Position numbers and translations under genes: made by a program
Source of the DNA: Advenella mandrilli
Lineage (GTDB): Bacteria > Pseudomonadota > Gammaproteobacteria > Burkholderiales > Burkholderiaceae_B
Reading direction: 5' to 3'
NCBI RefSeq assembly: GCF_016595155.1
Contig: NZ_JAENGP010000014.1
Location: 1-64,000 of the forward strand
DNA length: 64,000 bases
The notes under the pieces: generated by a model
The model's database searches: none
What the model saw: only the letters and a program-made list of their open reading frames with translations
What the model was told of the DNA's origin: nothing
Part shown: in pieces, positions 21,557-30,951 of the stretch
Layout: each line of letters opens with the position of its first letter
How positions within the stretch are numbered: the stretch's first letter is position 1

Positions 21557-21586
21557 TAATTATTTGGATTATAGGAGTTGGATATC

Positions 21587-22780
21587 ATGGATTTGGGTTT
21601 TCAAATATTAGATGACAGTAATAATAGCGGCACCGTTATCAAGGTTATTGGTGTAGGCGGGGCCGGGGGCAATGCCGTACGGCACATGATGCGTTCAGGA
21701 ATCAAGGGTGTAGATTTCATCTGCGCCAACACGGATATCCAGGCGCTTAATGCGACCGAGGCACCCGTGCAAATTCGTCTGGGCAATTCCGGTTTAGGTG
21801 CGGGTGCCAAACCAGAACAAGGTCGTGCGGCGGCCGAACTTGCCCGTGAAGAAATCAGGGCTGCCTTAAATGGTGCAAATATGGTGTTTATCACGGCCGG
21901 TATGGGGGGGGGTACCGGGACCGGTGCCGGTCCTGTCGTTGCTGAAGTGGCCAAAGAGCTGGGTATTCTTACCGTTGGCGTGGTAACCAAGCCTTTTTCT
22001 TTTGAAGGTACCCGTCGCATGAAGTCGGCAGAAGAAGGGATTGTCGAGCTCGCCAAGCACGTGCACTCCCTGATTGTGGTTTTAAACGAAAAGCTTTATG
22101 AGTTGATGGGTGAAGATGCGACCCAGGATGACTGCTTCAAGGAAGCTGATAACGTCTTGTACAATGCTTGCGCAGGTATTGCGGAAATCATTAACGTTCA
22201 TGGCGATATTAACGTCGACTTCGAAGACGTGAAAACAGTGATGGGCGAATACGGTCAGGCCATGATGGGTACAGCGGTTGCCAGTGGACAGGATCGCGCC
22301 CGTTTGGCTGCTGAACAGGCAATTGCCTGCCCGCTCCTTGAGGGTGTTGACCTGAATGGTGCGCGCGGTATCCTGGTTAATGTCACTGCCAGCCGTTCCC
22401 TGAAAATGACGGAAACCAAGCTGATCAATGAAATTATCAGCAGCTATGCTTCCAAAGACGCTCATTTCATTTTTGGTAGTGCCTTTGATGAATCCATGGG
22501 TGATGATTTGCGTGTTACCGTGGTAGCCACAGGCTTGGGACGCAAACAGCCTGAATTGGTGCATAATGTGACTCAGAATGTACGTACCGGCACTGATGAC
22601 CTGGTGCTGAACCTGAATGCGGGCGATAGTCAGCCTGAAGCATTTAATCTGGATACACCACCGGTATTTCGTAATCCCCGTGCCCGTAGCCAAGCGGCTT
22701 CCGACCAGGTAAGGGCGCTGGAAACCTCGGGTATGGAGCGTTACGATATTCCCGCCTTTTTACGTAAACAGGCAGATTAA
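21587..22780 (+). CDS. ftsZ: Cell division GTPase FtsZ
   Basis: Tubulin-like GTPase that builds the Z ring. GTP-binding GMGGGTGTGAGPVVAEVAKE-type loop (residues about 106-125 region), N-terminal GVGGAGGNAVRHM, and synergy loop VDFEDVKTVM are all visible. The conserved tail RYDIPAFLRKQAD binds FtsA/ZipA/MinC. The linker is short and rich in Asp/Pro/Arg. 397 aa from the ATG at 21587, which follows AGGAG at 21573-21577; a TTG at 21578 is not needed. Confidence 0.98.
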   Translation: MDLGFQILDDSNNSGTVIKVIGVGGAGGNAVRHMMRSGIKGVDFICANTDIQALNATEAPVQIRLGNSGLGAGAKPEQGRAAAELAREEIRAALNGANMVFITAGMGGGTGTGAGPVVAEVAKELGILTVGVVTKPFSFEGTRRMKSAEEGIVELAKHVHSLIVVLNEKLYELMGEDATQDDCFKEADNVLYNACAGIAEIINVHGDINVDFEDVKTVMGEYGQAMMGTAVASGQDRARLAAEQAIACPLLEGVDLNGARGILVNVTASRSLKMTETKLINEIISSYASKDAHFIFGSAFDESMGDDLRVTVVATGLGRKQPELVHNVTQNVRTGTDDLVLNLNAGDSQPEAFNLDTPPVFRNPRARSQAASDQVRALETSGMERYDIPAFLRKQAD

Positions 22781-22836
22781 TAAAAAAATCAGTACCAACT
22801 CCTGCCGGAAATCAGTCTCATGGTTTCCGGCAATTA

Positions 22837-22870
22837 AAAGAAACGGTTTCCCCAAGCCGTTTCTTTTTTG
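22837..22870 (+). terminator. Terminator after ftsZ
   Basis: AAGAAACGG and CCGTTTCTT form a stem with loop TTTCCCCAAG, followed by a T-run (TTTTTTG). Just upstream, TGCCGGAAA / TTTCCGGCA at about 22803-22832 can form another hairpin. Confidence 0.85.
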
Positions 22871-22978
22871 TCTTTAATTGAAACACTTTTTAGTCAAATC
22901 AATAACTTGGCACCCCGTTTCAAGGTAAAATGGCTGTTTATAAAAGGCAAATTTTGGCCTTGTTGCGACATTACACTT

Positions 22979-23902
22979 ATGCTCAGACAAAGAACGATTC
23001 AGAATTTAGTTAAAACCACGGGTGTCGGCGTTCACTCCGGAGAACGTGTGGAAATTGTCCTGCGTCCTGCAGAGGCAAATACCGGTATTGTTTTCCATCG
23101 TATTGATACCCCCGAAGTTGTTGACTTTCCCGCCCTGGCAGACAAAGTAGGCGATACCCGCATGGCTTCGGTCTTGCAAAATGGCCATGTCCGTATCTCT
23201 ACCGTAGAACATTTAATGTCTGCCCTGGCCGGTTTGGGTATCGATAACATTCACATAGACCTGAATGCCGAAGAAGTGCCCATTATGGATGGCAGCGCGG
23301 GTACTTTCGTTTATTTGCTGCGCTCTGCGGGTATCGTTGAACAAAATGCGCCCAAACGTTTTCTTAAAGTATTGAAAACAGTGGAAGTTAGCGAAGGCGA
23401 GGGTGAAAATGCCAAATGGGCCCGTCTTGAGCCTTATGAAGGTTTTTCCCTGGCGTTTTCAATTAATTTCCAGCATCCGGCCATCGACTCAACCGCCAGT
23501 TTTGCCGAAGTAGACTTCGCTCGCGACTCTTACACTAAAGAAATCGCCCGCGCCCGTACATTTGGTTTTGCCAGCGATGTGGAAGCCATGCGTTCCATGG
23601 GCCTGGCCCGTGGTGGTAGCCTTGATAACGCCATTGTGATGGATGATTACCGTATTCTTAATAGCGATGGCCTGCGTTACGATGACGAATTCGTCAAGCA
23701 TAAAATCCTTGATGCCATTGGTGACCTTTATCTGATTGGCAAGCCTTTGTTGGCCCGATACGTGGCGTGTAAATCGGGGCATGGCCTTAATAACAAGCTG
23801 TGCCGCGCTTTGCTGGCCCAGGAAGATGCCTGGGAAATTGTTACTTATGATTCACAGGCCGCTGCCGCCGATGCGGTTGGCCGTGATTGGCGTTTGGCTT
23901 AA
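22979..23902 (+). CDS. lpxC: UDP-3-O-acyl-N-acetylglucosamine deacetylase LpxC
   Basis: Zinc enzyme for the first committed step of lipid A synthesis. Motifs: N-terminal [16 protein letters not shown], zinc ligand His in [10 protein letters not shown] (about residue 79), [11 protein letters not shown], and the C-terminal [14 protein letters not shown] that provides His and Asp. 307 aa from the ATG at 22979; the open frame extends upstream to 22868 through the ftsZ terminator, which makes the longer form very unlikely. Its TAA shares bases with the stop of the converging dciA-like gene. Confidence 0.96.
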   Translation: MLRQRTIQNLVKTTGVGVHSGERVEIVLRPAEANTGIVFHRIDTPEVVDFPALADKVGDTRMASVLQNGHVRISTVEHLMSALAGLGIDNIHIDLNAEEVPIMDGSAGTFVYLLRSAGIVEQNAPKRFLKVLKTVEVSEGEGENAKWARLEPYEGFSLAFSINFQHPAIDSTASFAEVDFARDSYTKEIARARTFGFASDVEAMRSMGLARGGSLDNAIVMDDYRILNSDGLRYDDEFVKHKILDAIGDLYLIGKPLLARYVACKSGHGLNNKLCRALLAQEDAWEIVTYDSQAAAADAVGRDWRLA

Positions 23903-24402
23903 GTTTTTCTTCGTTCCAAAATCCGGGCAATGGCATCGGAAAGTTCACCCTTAGGCAAGGTTTTATGCAATTTATCAAAGGCATCCACGGCAGATTGGTT
24001 TAAAATGGCTTTGTTTTCAGTATGAACCTGGGCCGGTGGTTCGGGTTTGTACAGGTTTGCCTGTATCCTGATGCGTACTTCATTCACATTCAAGCCCCGA
24101 TTCATCAGGAGCTGGCTGATTCTTGGTGTAAGTTGACGTATCTTGGCCGCGTAAGCGGCACTGGGTACGGCAATAACCAGGGTTCCGTTATCAAACTTCA
24201 GGATTTTACATGCTTGCGTTACTGGATCATGTAAACTGTCCAGAATTGTATTTTGTATGTCCAGGTAATAGCTGGCCGTTTTAAGGATGTTTGCCTTTTG
24301 TTCATCATCCCTGAGCCAGCCAAGGGCAGTCTTTTCCTCATTGCTTTGTTGGCTATGGGTAGTATGGTTTTTGTTTTTATAATATTTGCGAAACAGGGAC
24401 AT
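23899..24402 (-). CDS. dciA: DUF721 / DciA-family protein
   Basis: A 167-residue protein whose middle (residues about 35-115) fits the DUF721 fold: [41 protein letters not shown], and [23 protein letters not shown]. DciA is the ancestral loader of the replicative helicase DnaB in bacteria that lack DnaC. The N- and C-terminal arms look disordered. The neighbourhood lpxC / DUF721 / M23 / secA is usual in betaproteobacteria as I recall. The product assignment rests on family resemblance. Confidence 0.8.
   Translation of the reverse strand: MSLFRKYYKNKNHTTHSQQSNEEKTALGWLRDDEQKANILKTASYYLDIQNTILDSLHDPVTQACKILKFDNGTLVIAVPSAAYAAKIRQLTPRISQLLMNRGLNVNEVRIRIQANLYKPEPPAQVHTENKAILNQSAVDAFDKLHKTLPKGELSDAIARILERRKT
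24378..24383 (+). promoter_or_regulatory. TATAAT -10 box for the M23 peptidase gene, inside dciA
   Basis: A perfect TATAAT lies 38 bases before the M23 start codon, within the first codons of the divergent dciA gene. No good -35 was found, so confidence is moderate. The two start codons are only 18 bases apart, so promoters must lie in each other's coding sequence. Confidence 0.4.
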
Positions 24403-24420
24403 AGACAGTAGATAGGTAAA

Positions 24421-25512
24421 ATGTTTAGAAAGCGTAAAAAAGATCTTTTTATATCAGAAAGTTCATACAAACACAGGCAGTCCAGCAAGAAAATCTGGGC
24501 ATTCAGTATGTCAGTAATGGTCTTGGGTATCGCGGTAGCCGGTGGTGCAATGCTAGAGCGATATTGGGGCGTTCAATCCCTTCACCAGGAAAATAATAGC
24601 CATTTGGCGGTTAATACGCAACCTTCTGCCCGCGATGAAGCACTTATTCGTAATAGTGTAAACTTCATGGCCACACAGGTGGGGGAATTGCGAGCGCGGG
24701 TTGAAAGTCTTGAAAAATTGGGTACCCGGGTTGCCGGTACCGCGGGCTTGCTCAAGTCTCCCGAGGCGGCAGCCATCTTGCCAGCGGCAAAACAGTCGGA
24801 TGAATCTTTTTCCTTCGAAGATGACCTGATTACCAATGACACGATTATGTCAGCCGAAGAAATCGGGCGTGAGCTGGATATGCTCAAACAACAAATTTCC
24901 ATGCAAAATGACGGTTTCAGAACCATGGAGTTGCTGCTGAGTACGCGTAACGCCGATCGCAATCGCATCCCTTCGGCGATACCGGTCTCCATGTCGGCAG
25001 CCCGTATTTCATCTGCGTATGGCTGGCGCCGTCATCCTGTCAGTAAAAAATATCATTTGCATTCAGGGACTGATTTTGCCGCGCCCACCGGCACGCCCAT
25101 TTATGCTTCATCGGCCGGCATTGTTCTAGAGGCTGGCTATAATGGGGCCTACGGAAACTCAATTGATATTGATCATGGCAATGGTGTGGTAACCCGATAC
25201 GCACACGCTTCCAAGCTGCTGGTCAAAAAAGGTGATCTGGTTTCCAAAAAGCAAATTATTGGCCGTGTTGGTTCTACAGGACGTTCAACCGGCGCACATT
25301 TGCATTTCGAGGTCCGTGTCAATGGCAGCCCGGTTGACCCGCTCATGTTCCTGAAACAAGCCTCTACACCAACAACGGCAGTTGCCGGGAATTCATTGCT
25401 TGAAACCGTCAGTAAAGCAGGTGCGGCAGTTATTGGGGCAAAGCTGGGTTCGGGCGGAAAAGCTGGAGCCAGTTTACCTTCAGGCGTTACAACTGGAAGC
25501 GGTATGCGTTAA
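24421..25512 (+). CDS. M23-family (LytM) peptidoglycan endopeptidase, membrane-anchored
   Basis: 363 aa. A basic cytosolic tail and one membrane segment (residues about 28-46) are followed by an Ala/Glu-rich coiled-coil region and then a LytM domain (about 195-310). Zinc and catalytic residues look intact: HxxxD in LHSGTDFAAP, and HLHFEVRVN (HxH). It should cut peptide cross-links in the periplasm or act with an amidase partner. A glycine- and serine-rich tail ends the protein. Next to secA, as in related genomes. Shine-Dalgarno AGGT lies before the ATG. Confidence 0.9.
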   Translation: MFRKRKKDLFISESSYKHRQSSKKIWAFSMSVMVLGIAVAGGAMLERYWGVQSLHQENNSHLAVNTQPSARDEALIRNSVNFMATQVGELRARVESLEKLGTRVAGTAGLLKSPEAAAILPAAKQSDESFSFEDDLITNDTIMSAEEIGRELDMLKQQISMQNDGFRTMELLLSTRNADRNRIPSAIPVSMSAARISSAYGWRRHPVSKKYHLHSGTDFAAPTGTPIYASSAGIVLEAGYNGAYGNSIDIDHGNGVVTRYAHASKLLVKKGDLVSKKQIIGRVGSTGRSTGAHLHFEVRVNGSPVDPLMFLKQASTPTTAVAGNSLLETVSKAGAAVIGAKLGSGGKAGASLPSGVTTGSGMR

Positions 25513-25606
25513 ACTACTGGCTTCGAGTAAAAAATTTGACTAACCACATTGGACCGGTTTGGCGGGTAGCCCCTGCGAAAATCCAAGCTTATATTGTAAA
25601 ATAAGA

Positions 25607-28354
25607 ATGATTTCTATACTTAAAAAACTAGTTGGCAGCCGTAATGACCGCATACTTAAACAGTATCGCAAAATAGTGTCAAAAATCAATGCGCTGGAGA
25701 AAACAATATCAGCGCTTTCCGATCAAGAGCTTGCCGCTAAAACCCCCGAGTTTCGTGCCCGTCTGGAAAAGGGCGAAAGCCTTAATGACCTGCTTCCCGA
25801 AGCCTTTGCGGTTACCCGCGAAGCGTCCCGTCGGGTATTGGGCATGCGTCACTTTGATGTCCAGCTGTTGGGCGGTATTGCCTTGCATAACGGAAAGATT
25901 GCGGAAATGCGTACCGGAGAAGGTAAAACTCTCATGAGTACCTTGCCCGTTTACCTGAATGCCTTAAGTGGCAAGGGTGTGCACGTAGTCACCGTCAACG
26001 ACTATCTGGCCCGCCGCGATGCGCAATTAAATGCCCGTCTTTACAATTTTCTGGGTCTAAGCGTAGGGGTGGTGGTTCCCCAGCAGGACAACCAGGAAAA
26101 AATTGATGCCTACCGTGCCGATATTACTTACGGTACCAATAATGAATATGGCTTCGATTACCTGCGTGACAATATGGAGTACCGCAGCGAGGATCGCCGT
26201 CAGCGTGGGCTCAATTACGCAATTGTTGACGAAGTCGACTCTATCCTGATTGACGAGGCCCGTACGCCACTGATCATTTCAGGCCAGGCCGAAGACAATA
26301 CCGAATTATATATTCGCATGAATGGTATTCCTGCCTTGCTGACTCGCATGAAAGAAGAGCCCAAGCCGCAGGAACCCGAGCCCGAAGGCGATTTCTGGGT
26401 AGATGAAAAATCCCAGCAAATTTACTTGTCTGAAGCCGGTCATGAAAAATCCGAGAAGATTTTGCGCGAGCAGGGCATTCTGCCCGAGGGCGAGTCTTTG
26501 TATGATCCACGTAATATCACCTTAATGCACCACTTGATGGTGGCCTTGCGGGCCCATAACCTGTTCTTCAAAGACCAGCATTATGTGGTGCAAAACAACG
26601 AGGTGGTGATTGTCGATGAATTCACCGGCCGCTTTATGGCCGGTCGCCGCTGGTCAGACGGCTTGCATCAGGCGGTTGAAGCCAAGGAAGGGGTGCAAAT
26701 CCAGAATGAAAACCAGACGCTGGCTTCCATTACCTTCCAGAATTATTTCCGCATGTATGAAAAACTGGGGGGAATGACCGGTACGGCAGATACCGAGGCA
26801 TACGAATTTCAGGAAATTTACAGTCTTGAAACCGTCATTATTCCTACCAACGTGCCCATGATCCGGATCGACCAGAACGACCAGATCTTCAAAAATGACC
26901 AGGAAAAATTCGCTGCTATCATCAAGGATATCCGCGATTGTTACGAACGTGCCCAACCTGTTCTGGTGGGTACCACCAGCATCGAAAACTCGGAGCTTTT
27001 GTCTGAGCTACTGAAAAAAGAAAAACTGCCCCATGAAGTGCTTAATGCCAAACAGCATGCACGCGAGGCGGAAATTGTTGCCGAAGCAGGTAAACCCGGC
27101 CACATTACGATTGCCACCAATATGGCCGGTCGTGGTACCGACATCGTGCTGGGCGGCAGTATAGAAAAAGCCATTAACCTGGTTCGTGCCGATGATTCTC
27201 TGGCAGCAGAACAGAAAGAAGCGGAAACCGCTAAAATCCGGGAAGCATGGAAACCGGTTAATGAGCAGGTCAAGGCGGCGGGTGGATTGCGTATTATCGG
27301 TACCGAGCGCCACGAATCACGCCGGATCGACAACCAGCTGCGTGGCCGTGCCGGACGTCAGGGAGATCCGGGTTCTTCCCGCTTTTATCTTTCCCTTGAT
27401 GATTCACTCATGCGTATTTTTGCGGGTGAACGTGTCCGTGCCATCATGGAGCGCCTGGGTACCGATGGCGAGCCTATCGAGGCCAAAATGGTGTCCCGCT
27501 CTATCGAGTCGGCGCAACGCAAGGTGGAAAGCCGCAACTTTGATATTCGCAAGCAACTGCTTCAGTATGATGACGTCTCCAATGACCAGCGCAAGGTATT
27601 GTATGGCCAGCGTAACGAGGTTCTTGAAGAGGCATCCATTTCAGAAATGGTTACCGAATTGCGCAATGCCGCGGTTAATGACCTGGTGCGAACCTATGTG
27701 CCTGAAAACTCCATGGAAGAACAGTGGGATATTCCTGCCTTGGAAACCTCGCTTGCTGCCGAGTTGCAAATAGAAGTGCCGTTAACGGCCATGATTCAGG
27801 CTGATGACAGTCTTGGTGAAGAGGAAATTCATGATGCTATTCAGGAAGCGGCCAAGAATGCTTATGAGGCCAAGGTGGAGCAGGTAGGGCAGGAACAATG
27901 GTCCTCGTTTGAACGCTCTATCCTGTTGCAAACCATCGACACACACTGGCGTGAGCATCTGGCCTCACTGGATCACCTGCGCCAGGGTATTCATTTGCGC
28001 GGATATGCACAAAAAGACCCCAAACAGGAATATAAAAAAGAAGCCTTTGAACTGTTTGCCGGCATGCTTGAGCGCATTCGCAATGACACGATCAAGGTGT
28101 TAATGACTGTTCAGGTCCGCTCTCCTGAGCAGGTTCAGGAAGCCGGAGCAGAAGCGGCCAAATCTCATGTGCAGAATGTAACGCTCCATCATTCGGACTT
28201 TGACGAAGCCTTGGGTATTGAAGTGAATGAAAAAGGTGATGTTTCTGCCGGTGGAATTACAGTCCGGAACATGATGGCCAATGTCGGGCGCAACGATCCA
28301 TGTCCATGTGGTAGTGGTAAAAAATACAAACACTGCCATGGTCAACTGAAATAA
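25607..28354 (+). CDS. secA: Protein translocase ATPase SecA
   Basis: Motor of the Sec export pathway. 915 aa. Walker A is in [15 protein letters not shown]-type box in [20 protein letters not shown], helicase motifs [11 protein letters not shown] and [13 protein letters not shown], and the C-terminal zinc site [14 protein letters not shown] that contacts SecB. The ATG at 25607 gives the canonical [15 protein letters not shown] start; the upstream open extension (from 25559) is not conserved-looking. Ends before a bidirectional terminator. Confidence 0.98.
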   Translation: MISILKKLVGSRNDRILKQYRKIVSKINALEKTISALSDQELAAKTPEFRARLEKGESLNDLLPEAFAVTREASRRVLGMRHFDVQLLGGIALHNGKIAEMRTGEGKTLMSTLPVYLNALSGKGVHVVTVNDYLARRDAQLNARLYNFLGLSVGVVVPQQDNQEKIDAYRADITYGTNNEYGFDYLRDNMEYRSEDRRQRGLNYAIVDEVDSILIDEARTPLIISGQAEDNTELYIRMNGIPALLTRMKEEPKPQEPEPEGDFWVDEKSQQIYLSEAGHEKSEKILREQGILPEGESLYDPRNITLMHHLMVALRAHNLFFKDQHYVVQNNEVVIVDEFTGRFMAGRRWSDGLHQAVEAKEGVQIQNENQTLASITFQNYFRMYEKLGGMTGTADTEAYEFQEIYSLETVIIPTNVPMIRIDQNDQIFKNDQEKFAAIIKDIRDCYERAQPVLVGTTSIENSELLSELLKKEKLPHEVLNAKQHAREAEIVAEAGKPGHITIATNMAGRGTDIVLGGSIEKAINLVRADDSLAAEQKEAETAKIREAWKPVNEQVKAAGGLRIIGTERHESRRIDNQLRGRAGRQGDPGSSRFYLSLDDSLMRIFAGERVRAIMERLGTDGEPIEAKMVSRSIESAQRKVESRNFDIRKQLLQYDDVSNDQRKVLYGQRNEVLEEASISEMVTELRNAAVNDLVRTYVPENSMEEQWDIPALETSLAAELQIEVPLTAMIQADDSLGEEEIHDAIQEAAKNAYEAKVEQVGQEQWSSFERSILLQTIDTHWREHLASLDHLRQGIHLRGYAQKDPKQEYKKEAFELFAGMLERIRNDTIKVLMTVQVRSPEQVQEAGAEAAKSHVQNVTLHHSDFDEALGIEVNEKGDVSAGGITVRNMMANVGRNDPCPCGSGKKYKHCHGQLK

Positions 28355-28413
28355 AAGCCCTCTTTGGTAAGGCATGAGCCGGGGGCGCCCGGCTTGTGTT
28401 CTTTGGATCGTAG

Positions 28414-28456
28414 AAAATGACTGAATACCGAACTCAATGGTATTCAGTCATTTTTT
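28414..28456. terminator. Bidirectional terminator between secA and mgtE
   Basis: A perfect 16-base stem, AAAATGACTGAATACC with GGTATTCAGTCATTTT, with a T-run on the plus side and an A-run on the left. It sits between two converging genes. A smaller GC hairpin (GCCGGG / CCCGGC) at about 28378-28393 lies closer to secA. Confidence 0.9.
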
Positions 28457-28484
28457 GTTTGTGGCCATCAGGCCGGGGAAGATG

Positions 28485-29972
28485 TTAAAGCAGAAAGATA
28501 CTGGCCAGCCCCAGGAAGATGAAAAAACCCAGAGAGTCGGTGACAAAAGTGAGCAATACCGAAGAACCAATGGCGGGATCTTTGCCAAACTTGTCGCGGA
28601 AAATTGGGATCAGGACACCCAGCATGGCACCAATCAGCATATTGCACAGCATGGCGGTGGCCATGACCAAGGCAATTTTGAATGAGCCTGAAATAGCCCA
28701 GGAAAAACCGGCAGCTACGATGGTGCCAATGAAACCGACTAAAATAGTCACAATAAATTCCCGTTTCAGCAGGGAAGTAAAGTTCTTTGAGGTAATGCGT
28801 CCAACCGCCAGGGCCCGGATGACCATGGTCATTGTCTGGTTACCCGAGTTGCCACCAATACCTGCCACAATAGACATCAGGAAAGCCAAAATAACGATAT
28901 GGCTGACCGTGCCTTCAAATTGTGAGGCAATGACCGCGGCGGTGGAGGCTGTACATAAATTGATCAACAGCCAGGGGGAACGGTTTTTGATGGCTTTGAC
29001 GACCGGCGCAAAAATATCTTCTTCATGAAGGCCGGCACGGGATAAATCCTGTTCTTGTGAATCTTCACGAATCACATCCACCATATCAGCAATGGTTACC
29101 CGGCCAATCAGGCGGTTTTGCCGGTTGACAACCGGTGCGGAAACCAGGTCATAACGCTCGAAAGCCGACGCGGCATCGGTATCGTCATCGTTGGGTTTGA
29201 GGGAAAGATAGTCGGTTTTCATGACATCTTTCACGTTAGTGTCCGGGTCATTGACCAGTAGTTGGGATATGCTTAATACGCCCTGAAGGCGATCCTGGCG
29301 ATCCACCACAAAAATCTGGTCAGTATGGTCTGGCAGTTCTTCAAGGCGCCTGAGGTAACGCAAGACGACCTCAAGGCTGACATCTTCACGTACACGTACC
29401 ATCTCGAAGTCCATGATGGCACCCACGGTACCTTCAGGGTAACCCATGGCTTCAAGTAATTGCGCCCGCTCTTCGTTGGTAAGGCCTTTTTGGACTTCGG
29501 CAACAATATCGGCGGGCAGGTCGGGCGCCAGATCGGCCAGCTCATCGGCGTCAAGATCTTCGGTGGCGGCCAGAAGATCTTCGCGATTCATGGATGAAAT
29601 CAGGTCTTCACGAACCCAGTCATCAACCTCGAGAAGAATATCGCCATCATATTTGGCATTCACCAGGCTCCAGATCAGGCGGCGCTGCTCTGAGGGTAAT
29701 GATTCAAGAATAAAGGCAATGTCGGCCGGATGCAGCTGGTTAAGCGTGTGTTCCAGCTCAACCTCATGTTGCCGCCTTAATAATCCTTCAACAATGTCGG
29801 CTTGTTCGTCTCCTTCCTCTTGCCTGCGTACAAGGTTTTCTACCAGGGCATGCTTTTTCAGTAAGTCCTGTATCCTTTCCAGTGCCAGTTGTGCATCTTC
29901 GGTATCCAGTCTTCTGGGAATCGTGACCATAACGGCTTCGGGTGCCTCGATTTCTTTGACTTTATTGTTCAT
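28485..29972 (-). CDS. mgtE: Magnesium transporter MgtE
   Basis: Mg2+ channel/transporter of the inner membrane, 495 aa. Order of parts: cytosolic N domain (about 40-170, with LNQLHPADIAFILESLP), two CBS domains (about 175-300) that sense Mg2+, a connecting helix, and five membrane segments (about 325-495). The pore-lining signature GIGGNSGNQTMTMVIRALA is present. The start codon overlaps the stop of the upstream suhB-like gene by 4 bases, so the two form an operon. Confidence 0.95.
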   Translation of the reverse strand: MNNKVKEIEAPEAVMVTIPRRLDTEDAQLALERIQDLLKKHALVENLVRRQEEGDEQADIVEGLLRRQHEVELEHTLNQLHPADIAFILESLPSEQRRLIWSLVNAKYDGDILLEVDDWVREDLISSMNREDLLAATEDLDADELADLAPDLPADIVAEVQKGLTNEERAQLLEAMGYPEGTVGAIMDFEMVRVREDVSLEVVLRYLRRLEELPDHTDQIFVVDRQDRLQGVLSISQLLVNDPDTNVKDVMKTDYLSLKPNDDDTDAASAFERYDLVSAPVVNRQNRLIGRVTIADMVDVIREDSQEQDLSRAGLHEEDIFAPVVKAIKNRSPWLLINLCTASTAAVIASQFEGTVSHIVILAFLMSIVAGIGGNSGNQTMTMVIRALAVGRITSKNFTSLLKREFIVTILVGFIGTIVAAGFSWAISGSFKIALVMATAMLCNMLIGAMLGVLIPIFRDKFGKDPAIGSSVLLTFVTDSLGFFIFLGLASIFLL

Positions 29973-30844
29973 ATTGATTCATTTTTTATGGTGGGAGCAG
30001 TCAGGTGTGGCCTAAGCATTGCCATGAGTTCAGGAAATACCTGTGAGTTGGCGGCGGCAATATAACCTTTTATAGGCCAGGGATCAATACCGTACATATC
30101 TTCGGCTTGCCCACCTGCTTCACGCACCAGCAAGGTGCCTGCAGCAACATCCCAGGGCGCCAGGCCCATTTCCCAGTAAGCATCAAAACGGCCGCAGGCA
30201 ATCCAGGCCAGGTCAAGGGCGGCCGCGCCCAGGCGACGGATACCGCGAGTCGTTTGAAGAGCGGCATCAAACGTGGGCATGTATTGATTGGCAAAAGAAA
30301 AATCCCGAAACGGAACCCCTGTGCCAAGAAGGGAGTCGGCCAGGGATTGTGAGGCGGAGCAGTAAATCCGCTCGCCATTAAGTCGTGAGCCTTCCTGATA
30401 AATGGCGGTGAACAGTTCTTCTCTGCAAGGGTCATAAATAACCGAGACGACCGGTGTGTCTTGGGTCAGGGGTGGTGTGTCGGGCTGCAGTTGGGTGCCC
30501 GCATGGGCAATTAAGCCCAGTGATACGGCATAATGGGGGATCCCGTGCAGGAAATTCGTGGTGCCATCCAGCGGATCAATATACCAGGTGGCGGTGCCAG
30601 TGGGCTTACCACCGGTTTCTTCAGCCACAATGCCAAATTCGGGGGTAAGGGTTGACAGGTGCGCCAGAATGGCGGCTTCGGCTTCGCGGTCTGCCTGGGA
30701 AACCAGGTCATTGCGCGATTTATGGTCGATGACCAGATCTGATCTGTTATGGGCGTATGCCTGTAAAATTGCTGCTGCGGCATGTGCTGCGGTAATGCCT
30801 GCTTCCAATGCTCTGGTAAAATCCAAATAGTTTTTTGTTAACAT
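29969..30844 (-). CDS. suhB: Inositol monophosphatase family protein (SuhB-like)
   Basis: 291 aa, Li+-sensitive phosphatase fold. Metal-site motifs are intact: the EET in IVAEETGG, DPLDGTTNFLHGIPHY (residues about 98-113), and the C-terminal WDVAAGTLLVREAGG. In E. coli SuhB also joins the rRNA antitermination complex; whether this copy does is not visible. First gene of a two-gene unit with mgtE; divergent from mnmC. A slightly extended tail follows the last helix. Confidence 0.88.
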   Translation of the reverse strand: MLTKNYLDFTRALEAGITAAHAAAAILQAYAHNRSDLVIDHKSRNDLVSQADREAEAAILAHLSTLTPEFGIVAEETGGKPTGTATWYIDPLDGTTNFLHGIPHYAVSLGLIAHAGTQLQPDTPPLTQDTPVVSVIYDPCREELFTAIYQEGSRLNGERIYCSASQSLADSLLGTGVPFRDFSFANQYMPTFDAALQTTRGIRRLGAAALDLAWIACGRFDAYWEMGLAPWDVAAGTLLVREAGGQAEDMYGIDPWPIKGYIAAANSQVFPELMAMLRPHLTAPTIKNESI

Positions 30845-30951
30845 CGTAATTCGCCCATTCAGTCCTTATAAACAGGAATTATACACAGGAGTGATGCCAC
30901 GGTCGCCGGCTCCTGAACCTTAAATTTTGATTTGCCCGAACACTTTCCTTC

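Noticed and set aside
22948-22964. Third copy of the mraZ/ftsZ leader element upstream of lpxC
   Set aside because: CAAATTTTGGCCTTGTT resembles the element but lacks the exact CGGCCTTGTCTT core and lies only 14 bases from the start codon; treated as weak similarity.
22868-22978. Longer lpxC start
   Set aside because: The extension runs through the ftsZ terminator T-run and adds residues unlike the LpxC N-terminus.
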